This document shows positions 1 through 7,189 of a DNA stretch of 10,328 nucleotides, in pieces. Under the pieces are notes generated by a model that was not told where the DNA came from, did no database searches, and saw nothing but the letters and a program-made list of their open reading frames with translations. The position numbers and the translations under genes were made by a program. How positions within the stretch are numbered: position 1 is the first letter of the stretch; each line of letters opens with the position of its first letter. The stretch is from Ochromonadaceae sp. CCMP2298 (taxonomy: Eukaryota; Sar; Synurophyceae; Ochromonadales; Ochromonadaceae): the NCBI GenBank assembly GCA_026770595.1, contig MU634759.1:1-10328 (forward strand), in the 5' to 3' direction.

Positions 1-238
1 TTATTCCACTGTATGATTCCCCAACTGGGTTTTGCCCCTCATTCTTTGAGTAAAAATAACCATTTCAGCAAATCTTTCCGTAAAAAAAACCGAAAAACAC
101 GAGAAAATGTACAGTAACGCCCTTATCGTGACCATTCTAGACGGCCCCTCACAGTTTCCTACCGGTAACAGTTACAGTATCTTATCCCCAAATGTTGTGC
201 CGCCTCGTTGTGGTTCCACCTCCCCATCATTTCTCAGG

Positions 239-1389
239 ATGAAGGGCATCCGTGCAGTTACGATAGCAGCACTACTGCTGGGTTTCGCTGACTGCGTAGG
301 TGGCACGTGCTCTCGACAGTTATCGAGGCAGGTGCGACGATACCTTACCGACGACGTTCTTCCAATACTGAACGTCAAGCGAGAAAGCCTTCCCTCTAGC
401 TGCCCTTTCCATCCCCTGGCGGACATGTACCTTGAGCAGGAAAATCATAAGAGCGAGCACCAGGGATCTGATTATCAGTGTCAGTACTGCGACAAGAAGT
501 TCCTGGACGAGTTCTACATGGACAAACACATGGACAGATTGCACGCAGACATGATCCCGGTAAGTAATCAGCCCCCCGATACAATTGCTCACAATGATCG
601 TTCACCCATTCCTACTCTGTGTCGAAAAGGCGAACGCAACCGTCTGCCTTGCCGATCACTGTCCCATGTTTGGTTGTGGGTCGGCGGAGGAGATTGCCAA
701 GAAAAAGACAAACGTTAAATCAAGGGATGTTGAGGAAGGATTCGGCAGACGGATCATGAAGAACTTCGGGAAGATGGAGAGGTGCTCGGAGGAGGAGGTC
801 TTGCTAATTAGGGAGCAGTGCGCAGAGGTATCGGACAGGTACGCTTTTACCTACTATCGCATCGTCGCTACACTTCGCTTCCAAATTACCTTATACTCCC
901 ACAGGTGCTTCGATGCGGGCGCTTCTGCACGCTTTAGCAGCATCGTGTGCAGCAACGTGCAGTGCGTGCACGGTATTCTGAAGGTGAGGAGAAGAGCGAT
1001 GTTTGTGCGTGCTTTCCGACGTAATAAGTAACACCCATTTTCTACCCACAGGGAGGAATCAAGCCCGAGACGAATAAAGATCCATTCGTCGCAACTATTT
1101 TTAGAATTCTATTCCTGGTTATTATTGCGTCAGTGCTGATCATTCAAGGTACTTCATGTTCTCTCTTCTTCTTTCATTACCGGTATCGTCAGCACCCAAC
1201 ATCTAACCACTTATCTTAACCAACACAGTTCTTTTCTCTGATACAGTTTATTACAGAATGGTTGCGTTATTCGGCTGGAGGAAAAGGGGATCCGCCAACT
1301 ACCTCAAAGACTTTCAGCGAAGCGCCAACTACGGGTGGTTTCTAAACACGATCATAGATGCCTTCCGTTACAAGTCGAAAGCGCAGTGA
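239..1389 (+). CDS. Secretory-pathway C2H2 zinc-finger membrane protein, 5 exons
   Basis: Seen: exons 239-559, 630-838, 905-983, 1052-1148 and 1247-1389 join in frame (phases 0, 2, 0, 1) into 282 residues ending in TGA. All introns are GT-AG: 560-629, 839-904, 984-1051 and 1149-1246. Residues 1-22 form a signal peptide (basic start, then a hydrophobic AALLLGF core). A finger follows with C81, C84, H97 and H102 (C-x2-C-x12-H-x4-H). Exons 2-3 are Cys-rich (CLADHC, later CSNVQC) and contain a possible N-glycosylation site, NAT. Exon 4 holds a strongly hydrophobic stretch (FRILFLVIIASVLII), probably a membrane anchor, followed by a basic tail. Known: this order (signal peptide, one C2H2 finger, CLAD-x-C Cys motif) resembles uncharacterised secretory C2H2 proteins of plants, algae and protists. 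Inference: a type I membrane protein with the finger in the lumen or outside the cell, so a structural or protein-binding role is likelier than transcription. An in-frame ATG at 107 would add 44 residues and bury the signal peptide, so 239 is preferred. It is the only gene here that looks intact. Confidence 0.82.
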
Positions 1390-1414
1390 TCGATTTTTAC
1401 ATATTTATCTTTCG

Positions 1415-1420
1415 ATTAAA
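1415..1420 (+). promoter_or_regulatory. Candidate poly(A) signal of the C2H2 gene
   Basis: ATTAAA, the common variant of AATAAA, lies 26 bp after the TGA stop of the upstream gene in T-rich DNA. Position and sequence fit a polyadenylation signal. No cleavage site can be read from sequence alone. Confidence 0.4.
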
Positions 1421-1659
1421 GAACAAAGCGCTACTAGTTCTTAAGAGGGGAAATGTTCAACCCTATTTTCAGTAAACTCTGCAATATTCTTGCTGCTATA
1501 CATTATACATTGGAGCCGTATATGTCATTGAGAGATTAGGACGGGTTCCTGCTATTGGACATGGGTGCTTCTTCAGGTCAGACCTGGAGATGACACTGGA
1601 TCCGCGCATCCACCTTACTGTCGTCATCGTCCCTTCCTTGAGTCGCACGACTGGTTGTA

Positions 1660-1751
1660 AAGGTCGTGGTTGGGGTTGGGGTAAGTGTTAGGTTTAGTGT
1701 TAGGGCGGTGAGGGGAGGGGAGAGGAAGGGAAGGGAGGGGAGAGGAAGGGA
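1660..1751. repeat. G/purine-rich tract with a 20-bp tandem repeat
   Basis: From about 1660 the plus strand is G-rich (GGTTGGGGTTGGGG, then GTTAGG-like steps). It becomes almost pure purine at 1710-1751. Two copies of GGGAGGGGAGAGGAAGGGA start at 1713 and 1733, a 20-bp period. The many closely spaced G-runs could form a G-quadruplex, and the purine strand could form a triplex. The stretch 1421-1660 before it shows no gene. Confidence 0.7.
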
Positions 1752-1809
1752 GTTAAGTTAACGCCACAGCATCCTTCGACGATACATTAAGGGCTCATCA
1801 GTAGAATCC

Positions 1810-1871
1810 AACATTCGCTTTTCGGATCCAGTCTAACTTTTAAGTTAGACTGGATCCGAAAAGCGAATGTT
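1810..1871. repeat. 62-bp near-perfect palindrome (30-bp arms, 2-nt centre)
   Basis: Arms 1810-1839 and 1842-1871 are exact reverse complements around a TT centre. Each arm contains GGATCC and the CGCTTTTCGG / CCGAAAAGCG segment. Arms without a single mismatch suggest recent formation or repair between the arms. A second, weaker inverted repeat, TGTTAAC/GTTAACA, follows at 1868-1897. The 10-mer TTAAGTTAAC occurs directly at 1753-1762 and 1887-1896, bracketing the palindrome. That could be a target duplication of a small foldback element, but this is only a suggestion. There is no coding potential. Confidence 0.9.
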
Positions 1872-2278
1872 AACTTTAAAGAACGTTTAAGTTAACATTA
1901 TCGCGCCAGCCCCAACAAAAAAAGAGGAAATTGGCTCCACCCCTTCCTACCGCCATCTGGTGTTTTGGCGCCTTTTGGCTGAGTTCACAGTTATACAACG
2001 CCAATTTGTGAAATGAAACAAAACAAAAACCCACAATTTGCAGGATTTTTTGCGGGTTTTGCAGAACTTTTTACCCAATCTTGGTGGTTGTTTTTAATTG
2101 AAACACTTTTGTGGAAATATTGGAACTTAAGGAATCTGAATTTTGAAACAAATAAAAGAAAACAAAGAAAAAACTAAGAAATAAGCTGGGTTTTTCAAAA
2201 ATAATTACATTAAGGATTTTAAAAACCTACTAAAACCCACCAAAACCCATCAAAACACGTCTGGAGAGCTTGTCAAAC

Positions 2279-2281
2279 TAA
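2279..2281. other. Left target-site duplication (TAA)
   Basis: TAA directly before the left terminal repeat matches TAA at 5007-5009 after the right one. The PIF/Harbinger superfamily duplicates a 3-bp, usually TWA, target. Confidence 0.6.
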
Positions 2282-2546
2282 GAGGCCGTTCGGTGTGACC
2301 AACAGTACGTAATGTACGTACTATTTGTCTGTTTTGCTATATACTAGATTCCCAGGTTCCCTAGATATAGTGGCAGTTCGTATTTCGCACACATGTCCAT
2401 TCGGGACTGTGCTGCTCACACACACAGCACCGTAGTTCCTTCTCTGTAATCATATTAATCAACTACTATCCGCCTCCATAAGCCTTTCCTTACGGGTCCG
2501 GGCACATCGGTTCAAATGGCTGTATTTTCCAGCGGATGAAAAATAT

Positions 2547-2586
2547 CGGCTGGGTTTGTGCGATGTGATATGGGCTGGATTTGTGC
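2547..2586 (+). repeat. Left subterminal repeats of the transposon (CGGCTGGATTTGT type)
   Basis: Two copies of a 15-bp motif: CGGCTGGGTTTGTGC at 2547-2561 and GGGCTGGATTTGTGC at 2572-2586. Near the other end the same motif occurs at 4892-4906 (plus) and in inverted form within 4972-4986. Repeats of this kind just inside transposon ends are typical binding sites for element-encoded DNA-binding proteins; here the Myb-like protein is the natural candidate (inference). Confidence 0.6.
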
Positions 2587-2679
2587 AACCCAGCCATTTT
2601 CTTGTACCATGTGCTTTGGCGTGTCTCGGCGCGCCTCGCCGAACATCGACGAATATAGTATCTTCCGCACAATTTTCAG

Positions 2680-3825
2680 ATGAGCAGACCTTCGGTTGTG
2701 TTGCTCATGCTGGTGGCAATCCTTGTCTACTTGGTTTCGTTGTGCAAGGACCATGTTCCCCAGCATGATTCTGTGCTCACTGGGTAGCTGTACTACGAGG
2801 ATATGATGGCAACTCGCAGCGCGGCCAGATTTCTGCACGCTGCGAGGATGGATCGAGAGACCTTCCTCAGTCTGCTTGCTCTACTGGAGAGCAAGGGCCT
2901 GAAGGATGGCGGAAAGCTCTTCATCCTTCTGGAGGCCCTGAAAGGAGGCTCATGCCGACAGTGTGCTGTGAGGTGGCAGCACAGCACCGCAACCATCTCC
3001 TCAGCTATCCACTCAGTGATGGAGGCCCTGCTACAGTGCCAAGAGACCCTCTTCATCAAGCCCCGTCAGAACGATCCCATCCATGAGAGGCTCCAAGACC
3101 CCAAGTACGCCCCATTCGTGGGCTGTATTGGGGCCCTGGATGGGACACACATCCCTGCCTTCATCGCCCTGGACAAGCAAGCAGCTTTCCGCAACAGAAA
3201 AGGATTCATCTCCCAGAATGTCCTTGCTGTCTGCAACCTGGACATGACCTTCTCCTACATCCTTGCCGGCTGGGAGGGCTCTGCCCACGACGGCAAAGTG
3301 GACAATGATGCCCTGGGCAAGGGCCTTTCCTTGCTGGACGGAAAGTTCTACTTGGGGGATGCCGGGTATGGACTGAGCCACTGGTGATTGACACCGTACC
3401 GCGGGGTACGGTATCATCTGAAGGAGTGGGCTCGGAGGGATCTGCGGCCTCAGAACAAGGAGGAGCTCTATAAACTCCGACACTCTTCATTGCGCATTGT
3501 CATTGAGCGCATTTTTGGGGTGTTGAAGAAGAGATTTCCGATACTCGTTGTGATGCCATCGTATAGTTTTTTAGAACAAATTAAGCTTGTGAAATCTGCT
3601 ATGCTCATACATAACTTCATTCGATGCCATGCATTGTATGAAGATTTGTTTTACACAGAGTATGATGTGGAGGCAGAGGCAGACAGGGGGGCTGACAATG
3701 GGTTTCAGGAGGATGCAGGGGAGGATGCAGGCCGCTCTCCCCAGGAGCTGAAGATCTGGAGAGATATGATCGCTGAGGACCTGTGCGAGCAGTATCAGAC
3801 CTTCCTTGCTGGGCGCATGCGATAG
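2680..3825 (+). pseudogene. PIF/Harbinger DDE transposase (HARBI1-like), two in-frame stops
   Basis: One frame runs 381 codons from ATG 2680 to TAG 3823-3825, close to the usual length of these nucleases, but is cut by TAG at 2785-2787 and TGA at 3385-3387. Family features stay in frame across both stops. These are the N-terminal HDSVLTG/YYED region around the first stop, the first catalytic Asp in GALDGTHIP, the second Asp in LGDAGYGL just before the second stop, TPYRGVRYHL just after it, and the catalytic Glu in IVIERIFGVLKKRFP. Counting from the internal Met at 2803, the triad is D113, D186 and E235. The acidic tail ends with a Trp-containing helix and YQTFLAGRMR. Known: the enzyme cuts the element's terminal repeats and inserts it at 3-bp targets, working with a Myb-like partner. 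ATTTTCAG directly precedes ATG 2680, so a 5' intron is possible. The first stop reads as CAG to TAG, the second as CGA or TGG to TGA. No intact catalytic domain can be made. Confidence 0.9.
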
Positions 3826-3902
3826 TTTAATGAGAAGATAGTATGATAATCACTTTCTTAAGCATCATTATCAGCCTCCAACTCTACTACCGCACCTGTC
3901 AC
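3826..3902. other. 77-bp spacer between convergent transposon genes
   Basis: Short AT-rich stretch between the stop of the transposase and the stop of the Myb-like gene, which converge on it. Both transcripts must end here or overlap. No classic AATAAA is visible on either strand. Confidence 0.5.
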
Positions 3903-4789
3903 CTATCCGATGAAGATGCGCTGCTCGTCAGAAGACATCTTGGAGAAGAACTCAGAATACTCAGTATTATCAGCTAGCGCTTTCTTGAATCGCATGCTCT
4001 GCAAGGTGGTGAGTCCCAACTTCACCTTGAGCTTGTCGAAGATTGAGAGGGCGATCTCCACGTACTGGCCCCCCTTATTCAATAGCACTATCACCTCTGC
4101 GATAGCGCTCCCAGCATCCTTGGTGGGATTGCTGCGCGCTTGCTTGCGTGGAGGTTCCCCCGCAGTAGCGTCGCGCGATGTCGGAGTCGCCCCCATCTGC
4201 AAGGTGATGTCGGAGATGTTGAAGGAGTCCAAGGTGCTGTCGGTGGCGTCCGAGGAGAACTCTGTCTCTGCTTGCGGTGCTTGTTGCGAGGATGAGGCAA
4301 ACTCGCCAGTTGCGAGGATGTGGCAAACTCGCCAGTTGCGAGCTTGCCTGCGAATATGATCCCCAAATTGTCGTAGAAGGGGAAGCCGGCGTTCTTGAAC
4401 TGCCTGTAGTCCGTGTTGGCAGCAATCACCGCAGCCCACACAGCACTTGGGCATGTGGGGATGCCGTTGTTCCAGCCGAACCCACTATTCATCTTTAGAA
4501 CCTTGAAGGCGATGAACTTCTTCTTCAGTTCGTCGAGTTGAGACTGCAGTTGGTCCTTCGAGTAGAGAAAGCCTGAGGCACTTTGAAAGTGGTCCACGAT
4601 AGCTTTCCACTCGCTGGTCTTGAAGCCATTGTCTGCGTAGGCCTCAGACTCGACCACTGACATGCACGCATCGACCAGATTCTGCTGCTGAGCTTCCGTC
4701 CAGTTGGCCTTCATCTTCGGTACCAAAGGAGGGTGAGTGGGCATCAACACAGCGAGGGTAGGAGGAGCAGGTACAGCAGCTTCGGCCAT
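3903..4789 (-). pseudogene. Myb/SANT-like DNA-binding protein of the Harbinger element, frameshifted
   Basis: Read on the minus strand from ATG 4787-4789. The protein starts MAEAAVPAPP and then shows the Myb/SANT-like domain of Harbinger ORF2 proteins: a KANWTEAQQQNLVDAC helix, a WKAIVDHFQ segment, LQSQLDELKKKF, then SGFGWN and a CPSAVWAAVI helix. After about 149 residues, at 4283-4334, two tandem 26-bp units shift the frame. The original frame continues as a basic nonsense tail to 4091. The genuine C-terminus (Ser/Thr-rich linker, PPRKQAR basic patch, VKLGLTTLQSMRFKKALADN helix) lies in the next frame down to the TAG at 3903. Omitting one unit would make the frames continuous. Known: this partner binds transposon DNA and helps import or recruit the transposase. 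It lies tail to tail with the transposase gene, and its 5' leader includes the hairpin at 4837-4885. Confidence 0.82.
4283..4334. repeat. 26-bp tandem duplication disrupting the Myb-like gene
   Basis: Units 4283-4308 and 4309-4334 differ at one base (A at 4295, T at 4321). The first 8 bases, GTTGCGAG, occur a third time at 4335-4342, so the original sequence already had this 8-bp direct repeat on both sides, a natural substrate for replication slippage. 26 is not a multiple of 3, hence the frameshift. Confidence 0.92.
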
Positions 4790-4836
4790 GTTGATGTCAA
4801 ATCTGATGAAATTTGCTCTGGAATCAAGCCTGGCCA

Positions 4837-4885
4837 CACAGCGCCCATCGCACTTGTTGAAATGAAAAGCGCGATGGGCGCTGTG
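4837..4885. repeat. Perfect 15-bp-stem hairpin in the leader of the Myb-like gene
   Basis: CACAGCGCCCATCGC (4837-4851) is the exact reverse complement of 4871-4885, with a 19-nt loop. It lies 48-96 bp upstream of the Myb-like start codon, inside the right part of the Harbinger element. It could be a subterminal protein-binding palindrome or an RNA hairpin in the 5' leader; the sequence alone does not decide. Confidence 0.8.
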
Positions 4886-4888
4886 CAG

Positions 4889-4986
4889 CATCGGCTGGAT
4901 TTGTTCACCCAAAATAACCCAGGCCATTCGGACCAATCCGCTGTGTGGCAAATAGTACGTACAAAACACGCAAAATCCAGCCGATG
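4889..4986. repeat. Right subterminal repeats, inverted pair CATCGGCTGGATTT
   Basis: CATCGGCTGGATTT at 4889-4902 pairs exactly with its reverse complement at 4973-4986. It is the same motif seen twice near the left end (2547-2586), giving four copies in the element. The 15-bp TGTACGTACTATTTG box shared with the left end (inverted, 4949-4963) lies between them. Confidence 0.65.
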
Positions 4987-5002
4987 TGGCGAACCGAACG
5001 CT

Positions 5003-5048
5003 CTCCTAAACAAAGGTTTTTCGGGAAATCTCCTAAACAAAGGTTTTT
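5003..5048. repeat. 27-bp-period direct duplication at the right transposon edge
   Basis: CTCCTAAACAAAGGTTTTT at 5003-5021 recurs at 5030-5048. The first copy straddles the transposon end and its TAA target site, the second is outside. The duplication therefore arose at or after insertion, or the insertion used one of two pre-existing copies. Confidence 0.75.
5007..5009. other. Right target-site duplication (TAA)
   Basis: TAA directly after the right terminal repeat, partner of 2279-2281. The same TCCTAAA context recurs 27 bp downstream because of a local duplication, which leaves a small ambiguity about the exact junction. Confidence 0.55.
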
Positions 5049-5150
5049 TACACTCAAAACCCATCAACCATAAACCAAACTTAAGGAATTCCTTAAGTTC
5101 GGACAATGGCGGTAACTTGTTAGGAAGGGGTGGAGCTAGAGCAGTGGAGC

Positions 5151-5335
5151 GGGGTCGGAAAACCCGACCCGACCCCTGACCCGACCATCTGGTCGGAAGA
5201 CTGGTCGGGTCTCTCCTCCCAAAACCTGGGAATTTGAAGGGGGACTGGGGACAAACTGGGAAGTCAAGGGGGAATTTGAAGGTCTCGGGGCAGGGGAAAA
5301 TGGTCGGGTTGGCCCGGGTGGTCGGGTCGGGTCGG
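5151..5335. repeat. GGTCGGGT-rich inverted-repeat block, possible foldback/MITE
   Basis: The left part carries CCCGACCCGACCCC and CCCGACC. The right part carries GGTCGGGT, CCCGGGT and, at 5320-5335, GGTCGGGTCGGGTCGG, i.e. the same motif on opposite strands about 150 bp apart. The left part contains small perfect hairpins, for example CCGACCA-TC-TGGTCGG at 5181-5196. Between them a direct repeat, GGGAATTTGAAGG-like, occurs twice. The whole could fold on itself as a small non-autonomous element, but I find no clear target duplication. Confidence 0.5.
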
Positions 5336-5703
5336 AGTTTTGGAGTGGTTATGTTTCGGAGTGGTCGGTCCAGTTTCGGCGACGCACAAGCAGCTCCACT
5401 TCCAGCCTCGTACTCACAGCACCCTCGGCTCTGCACTGGGATAAAAAACTTGGGAAGGTCCCTTTGCGAAACTTACGTCCGTTACATGTTTTCAGGGGAA
5501 CTTCCCAGGGAAAATTCCCTGGGAACAAAAAATTCAACACGACGGCGGAAGCCCAAAACTTGGTTTTGGACCCCTCTCGAAGCATCAAAACCCAGCAAAC
5601 TGCCACAAACTTTTTACTTCCCTCGGGATTTATTCCCATGCTCTCAGTATACTTTAACCGATACACTCCAAAGTAACCGAAAATACACACCGTCTTCGCT
5701 CTC
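5336..5703. other. Gene-free stretch with a small palindrome
   Basis: No supported gene. It contains a perfect palindrome, TTCCCAGGGAA-AA-TTCCCTGGGAA, at 5503-5526, preceded by GGGAAGGTCCC. The rest is mixed sequence leading to the stop codon of the minus-strand gene at 5704. The long plus-strand frame that crosses here has no recognisable protein features and runs antisense to the better-supported minus-strand gene. Confidence 0.6.
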
Positions 5704-7076
5704 TCACTCGAACCGCGACTCCTGCACTCTCATCCGAGCATCGATTGCTCCACCACGGATCCGTTCTTCGTCTCCTTCACATTCTAGGGCTTGCTTCTGG
5801 CTTCTAGCGAGCAGTGTAGCTTCCGAGAACACTCTTTTGCTTCCCGAGAGCTGTGTCACTAGTTCTTGGACTGCCACGCTGCTCTCTCTGGCCAAGCGTC
5901 TGGCCTTGCCTCCCTCCCGAGCCGCCCAGTCTCGGGTATTGCAGAAGATCCTGTTCAGACAGTTATCGTCCTTGTGCGAGCTCTCCATTGTTTCTTCGAG
6001 GAACAACCCGATCGTCCCCAGGTCGGATAGCTGACGCCAGCAGTGCTCCTCCAGCAGATGAAGCTTTGGTGGCACCGGCAGCTGTTGATCTTTTCGCCAG
6101 ATCTTTCCAAAGTCCAAAGCGAGCTGTTTGAAGCAGGACTGGTCATCGGCTGTTGGTGCTGAGAGGTACAGGTAATGTCGAATACCGTAGAGTGCTTCCA
6201 TGACGATGTCAAGTATTTTGAGGAATTGTCTTATATGGTCACTAAGGTTTGTCGTGGGTCTTCTCGTCCGCTTCACCCCCTCGCTGTTAAATAATTCTTG
6301 TAGATCTGCACTAATACTTGGCCAACGCCGCAACATCTTCTGCACATCCCCTCCTACTAGGGCCCCGCCGTGGTACTTTCTCGGGCTTGTGGAGTACCTG
6401 GAGAAGACCTTTTTGATCAGATTGTGCACAGACCAATGCGTTCGCAGCCCTGTGACTCACTGCCCTGTGACTCGCTGCTCTGTGAGTCACTGGGACTGGG
6501 AGTACTCTGCTGGTGGTCGTATAGTAAGGAGTCAGGAATAGATGATCGCTCCCGTAGTACGCTGATTTGCATCTTTTTGAACCTGTACTCCTGCCTTTCG
6601 TTCATAAATAGTACATTGTGCATTGCTAGCGCAGCCCGTTTTATCTTGTTCCTTTTGTGAAAGAGCTCAGTACAGACGTCAACTGTAAACCCACAGCTGT
6701 CCTCATACTCACATAGCCAAACTGTGAGACAGCCGGTGTTTGGGTTCGCCTCAGGGCAGTTCTCTGGGGGCTTTTTCAGGTTCACCATATGCGTTGTGGC
6801 AGCTATGATCCGGTCCAGCACCCTCCACACATTCGTCTGGGTCTCAGATCCGCTGAGAGGTAGATAGATAAATACATAAAGAACAGTATCTGTGAGTATA
6901 CAGGACTTTATATGCAGCCTGGCAGTGAGTATGTTCGATACCGAACGCTGATGCATGTGTTGAAAAGTTGCTCACCTTGGGTGAACATGCTCTAGCTCCC
7001 TTACAAAACTGGTCCCTTCGTCAGCGTTGTTGAGGGACAGTCGTAAAAACGTTTTCGTCAGATAATCCAGAAAGAA
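5704..7076 (-). pseudogene. Unidentified transposon-like protein, C-terminal part, with one intron and a frameshift
   Basis: Minus-strand reading. A short upstream exon (7076-6976, ending ...FVRELEHVHP) runs to a good donor, AAG|GTGAGC. A 123-nt intron (6975-6853) ends in CTCTCAG. The next exon continues in frame as SGSETQTNVWRVLDR through a Cys-containing segment (CGFTVDVCTELFHKRNKIKR) and a Ser/Glu/Gln repeat, then hits a stop at 6417. A second frame, open from about 6450, carries the rest to TGA 5704. It has YHGGALVGGDVQKML, PPKLHLLEEH and GLFLEETMESSHK at residues 19-33, 120-129 and 141-153, counted from the in-frame GTG at 6429. Known, from memory of motifs only: YHGG...VG, PKxHxLExH and E-x-x-ESxH blocks occur together in multi-copy, poorly characterised proteins of many invertebrates and protists that look transposon-derived; an acidic residue near ESSH could be catalytic. 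The N-terminal part is not found upstream of 7076. I cannot name the superfamily. Confidence 0.55.
6438..6488 (-). repeat. 15-bp coding tandem repeat (Ser-Glu-Ser-Gln-Gly)
   Basis: On the minus strand AGYGAGTCACAGGGC is repeated twice exactly apart from the Y, with a decayed third unit before it. It encodes SESQG-SESQG in the frame of the upstream exon. In the downstream frame each unit contains TGA, so the frameshift that separates the two halves of the gene must lie after the repeat, between about 6452 and 6418. Confidence 0.7.
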
Positions 7077-7189
7077 TCAGGGCAATGCAATCTCTCAGCA
7101 ATCAGAACTGGTGAATTCAAAAAGCCAGCTCAGATCGGAGAAGTGTTGCGAAATAGAGCTCAAGACTTCCGTAAACTCAAAAATCCTAG

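Larger units (their letters stand above)
2282..5006. mobile_element. PIF/Harbinger DNA transposon, near full length (about 2.7 kb), defective
   Basis: Left end GAGGCCGTTCGGT (2282-2294) and right end ACCGAACGCTCTCC (4993-5006) form imperfect terminal inverted repeats sharing CGTTCGGT. The triplet TAA lies directly outside each end (2279-2281 and 5007-5009), as expected for the 3-bp target duplication of this superfamily. A second exact 15-bp inverted pair, TGTACGTACTATTTG, lies at 2313-2327 and 4949-4963. The element holds a DDE transposase gene and a Myb/SANT-like gene tail to tail, the standard two-gene plan of PIF/Harbinger. Both genes carry disabling lesions, so this copy could move only with proteins supplied by another. 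The right end is blurred by a short duplication of flank plus end at 5003-5048, so the right boundary is the less certain one. Confidence 0.8.
1934..5136. repeat. 16-bp inverted repeat flanking the Harbinger copy; possible older host element
   Basis: GCTCCACCCCTTCCTA at 1934-1949 recurs as its exact reverse complement at 5121-5136. In both places the inner side continues with CCGCCAT, directly on the left and after 8 extra bases on the right. The DNA just inside (1950-2281 and 5010-5120) is AT-rich, non-coding, and has AACTTAAGGAA on each side. Inference: a small older non-autonomous element with these inverted termini was later split by the Harbinger insertion. I see no convincing target-site duplication outside the repeats, so the nature of the element is open. 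Confidence 0.5.

Noticed and set aside
107-238. Upstream in-frame ATG extending the C2H2 protein by 44 residues
   Set aside because: It would place the signal peptide internally. The extension looks like leader sequence, so ATG 239 is preferred.
1660-1710. Telomere-like repeats (GTTAGG, GGTTTAG, TTAGGG)
   Set aside because: The units are irregular and too few for a telomeric array; described only as a G-rich tract.
3385-3387. In-frame TGA as a selenocysteine codon
   Set aside because: The position is between two conserved transposase blocks and is not a redox motif, no selenocysteine element is evident, and another stop exists upstream.
3031-3490. Minus-strand open frames opposite the transposase
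   Set aside because: They lie antisense to a region with clear DDE transposase motifs and show no protein family features of their own.
5234-6034. Plus-strand open frame of 266 codons
   Set aside because: It crosses the GGTCGGGT repeat block and then runs antisense to the conserved motifs of the minus-strand gene; no recognisable features.
6853-6956. The first residues of the minus-strand frame 6417-6956 as protein
   Set aside because: This part lies inside the inferred intron 6853-6975; the reading with a phase-2 splice from the upstream exon is more coherent.
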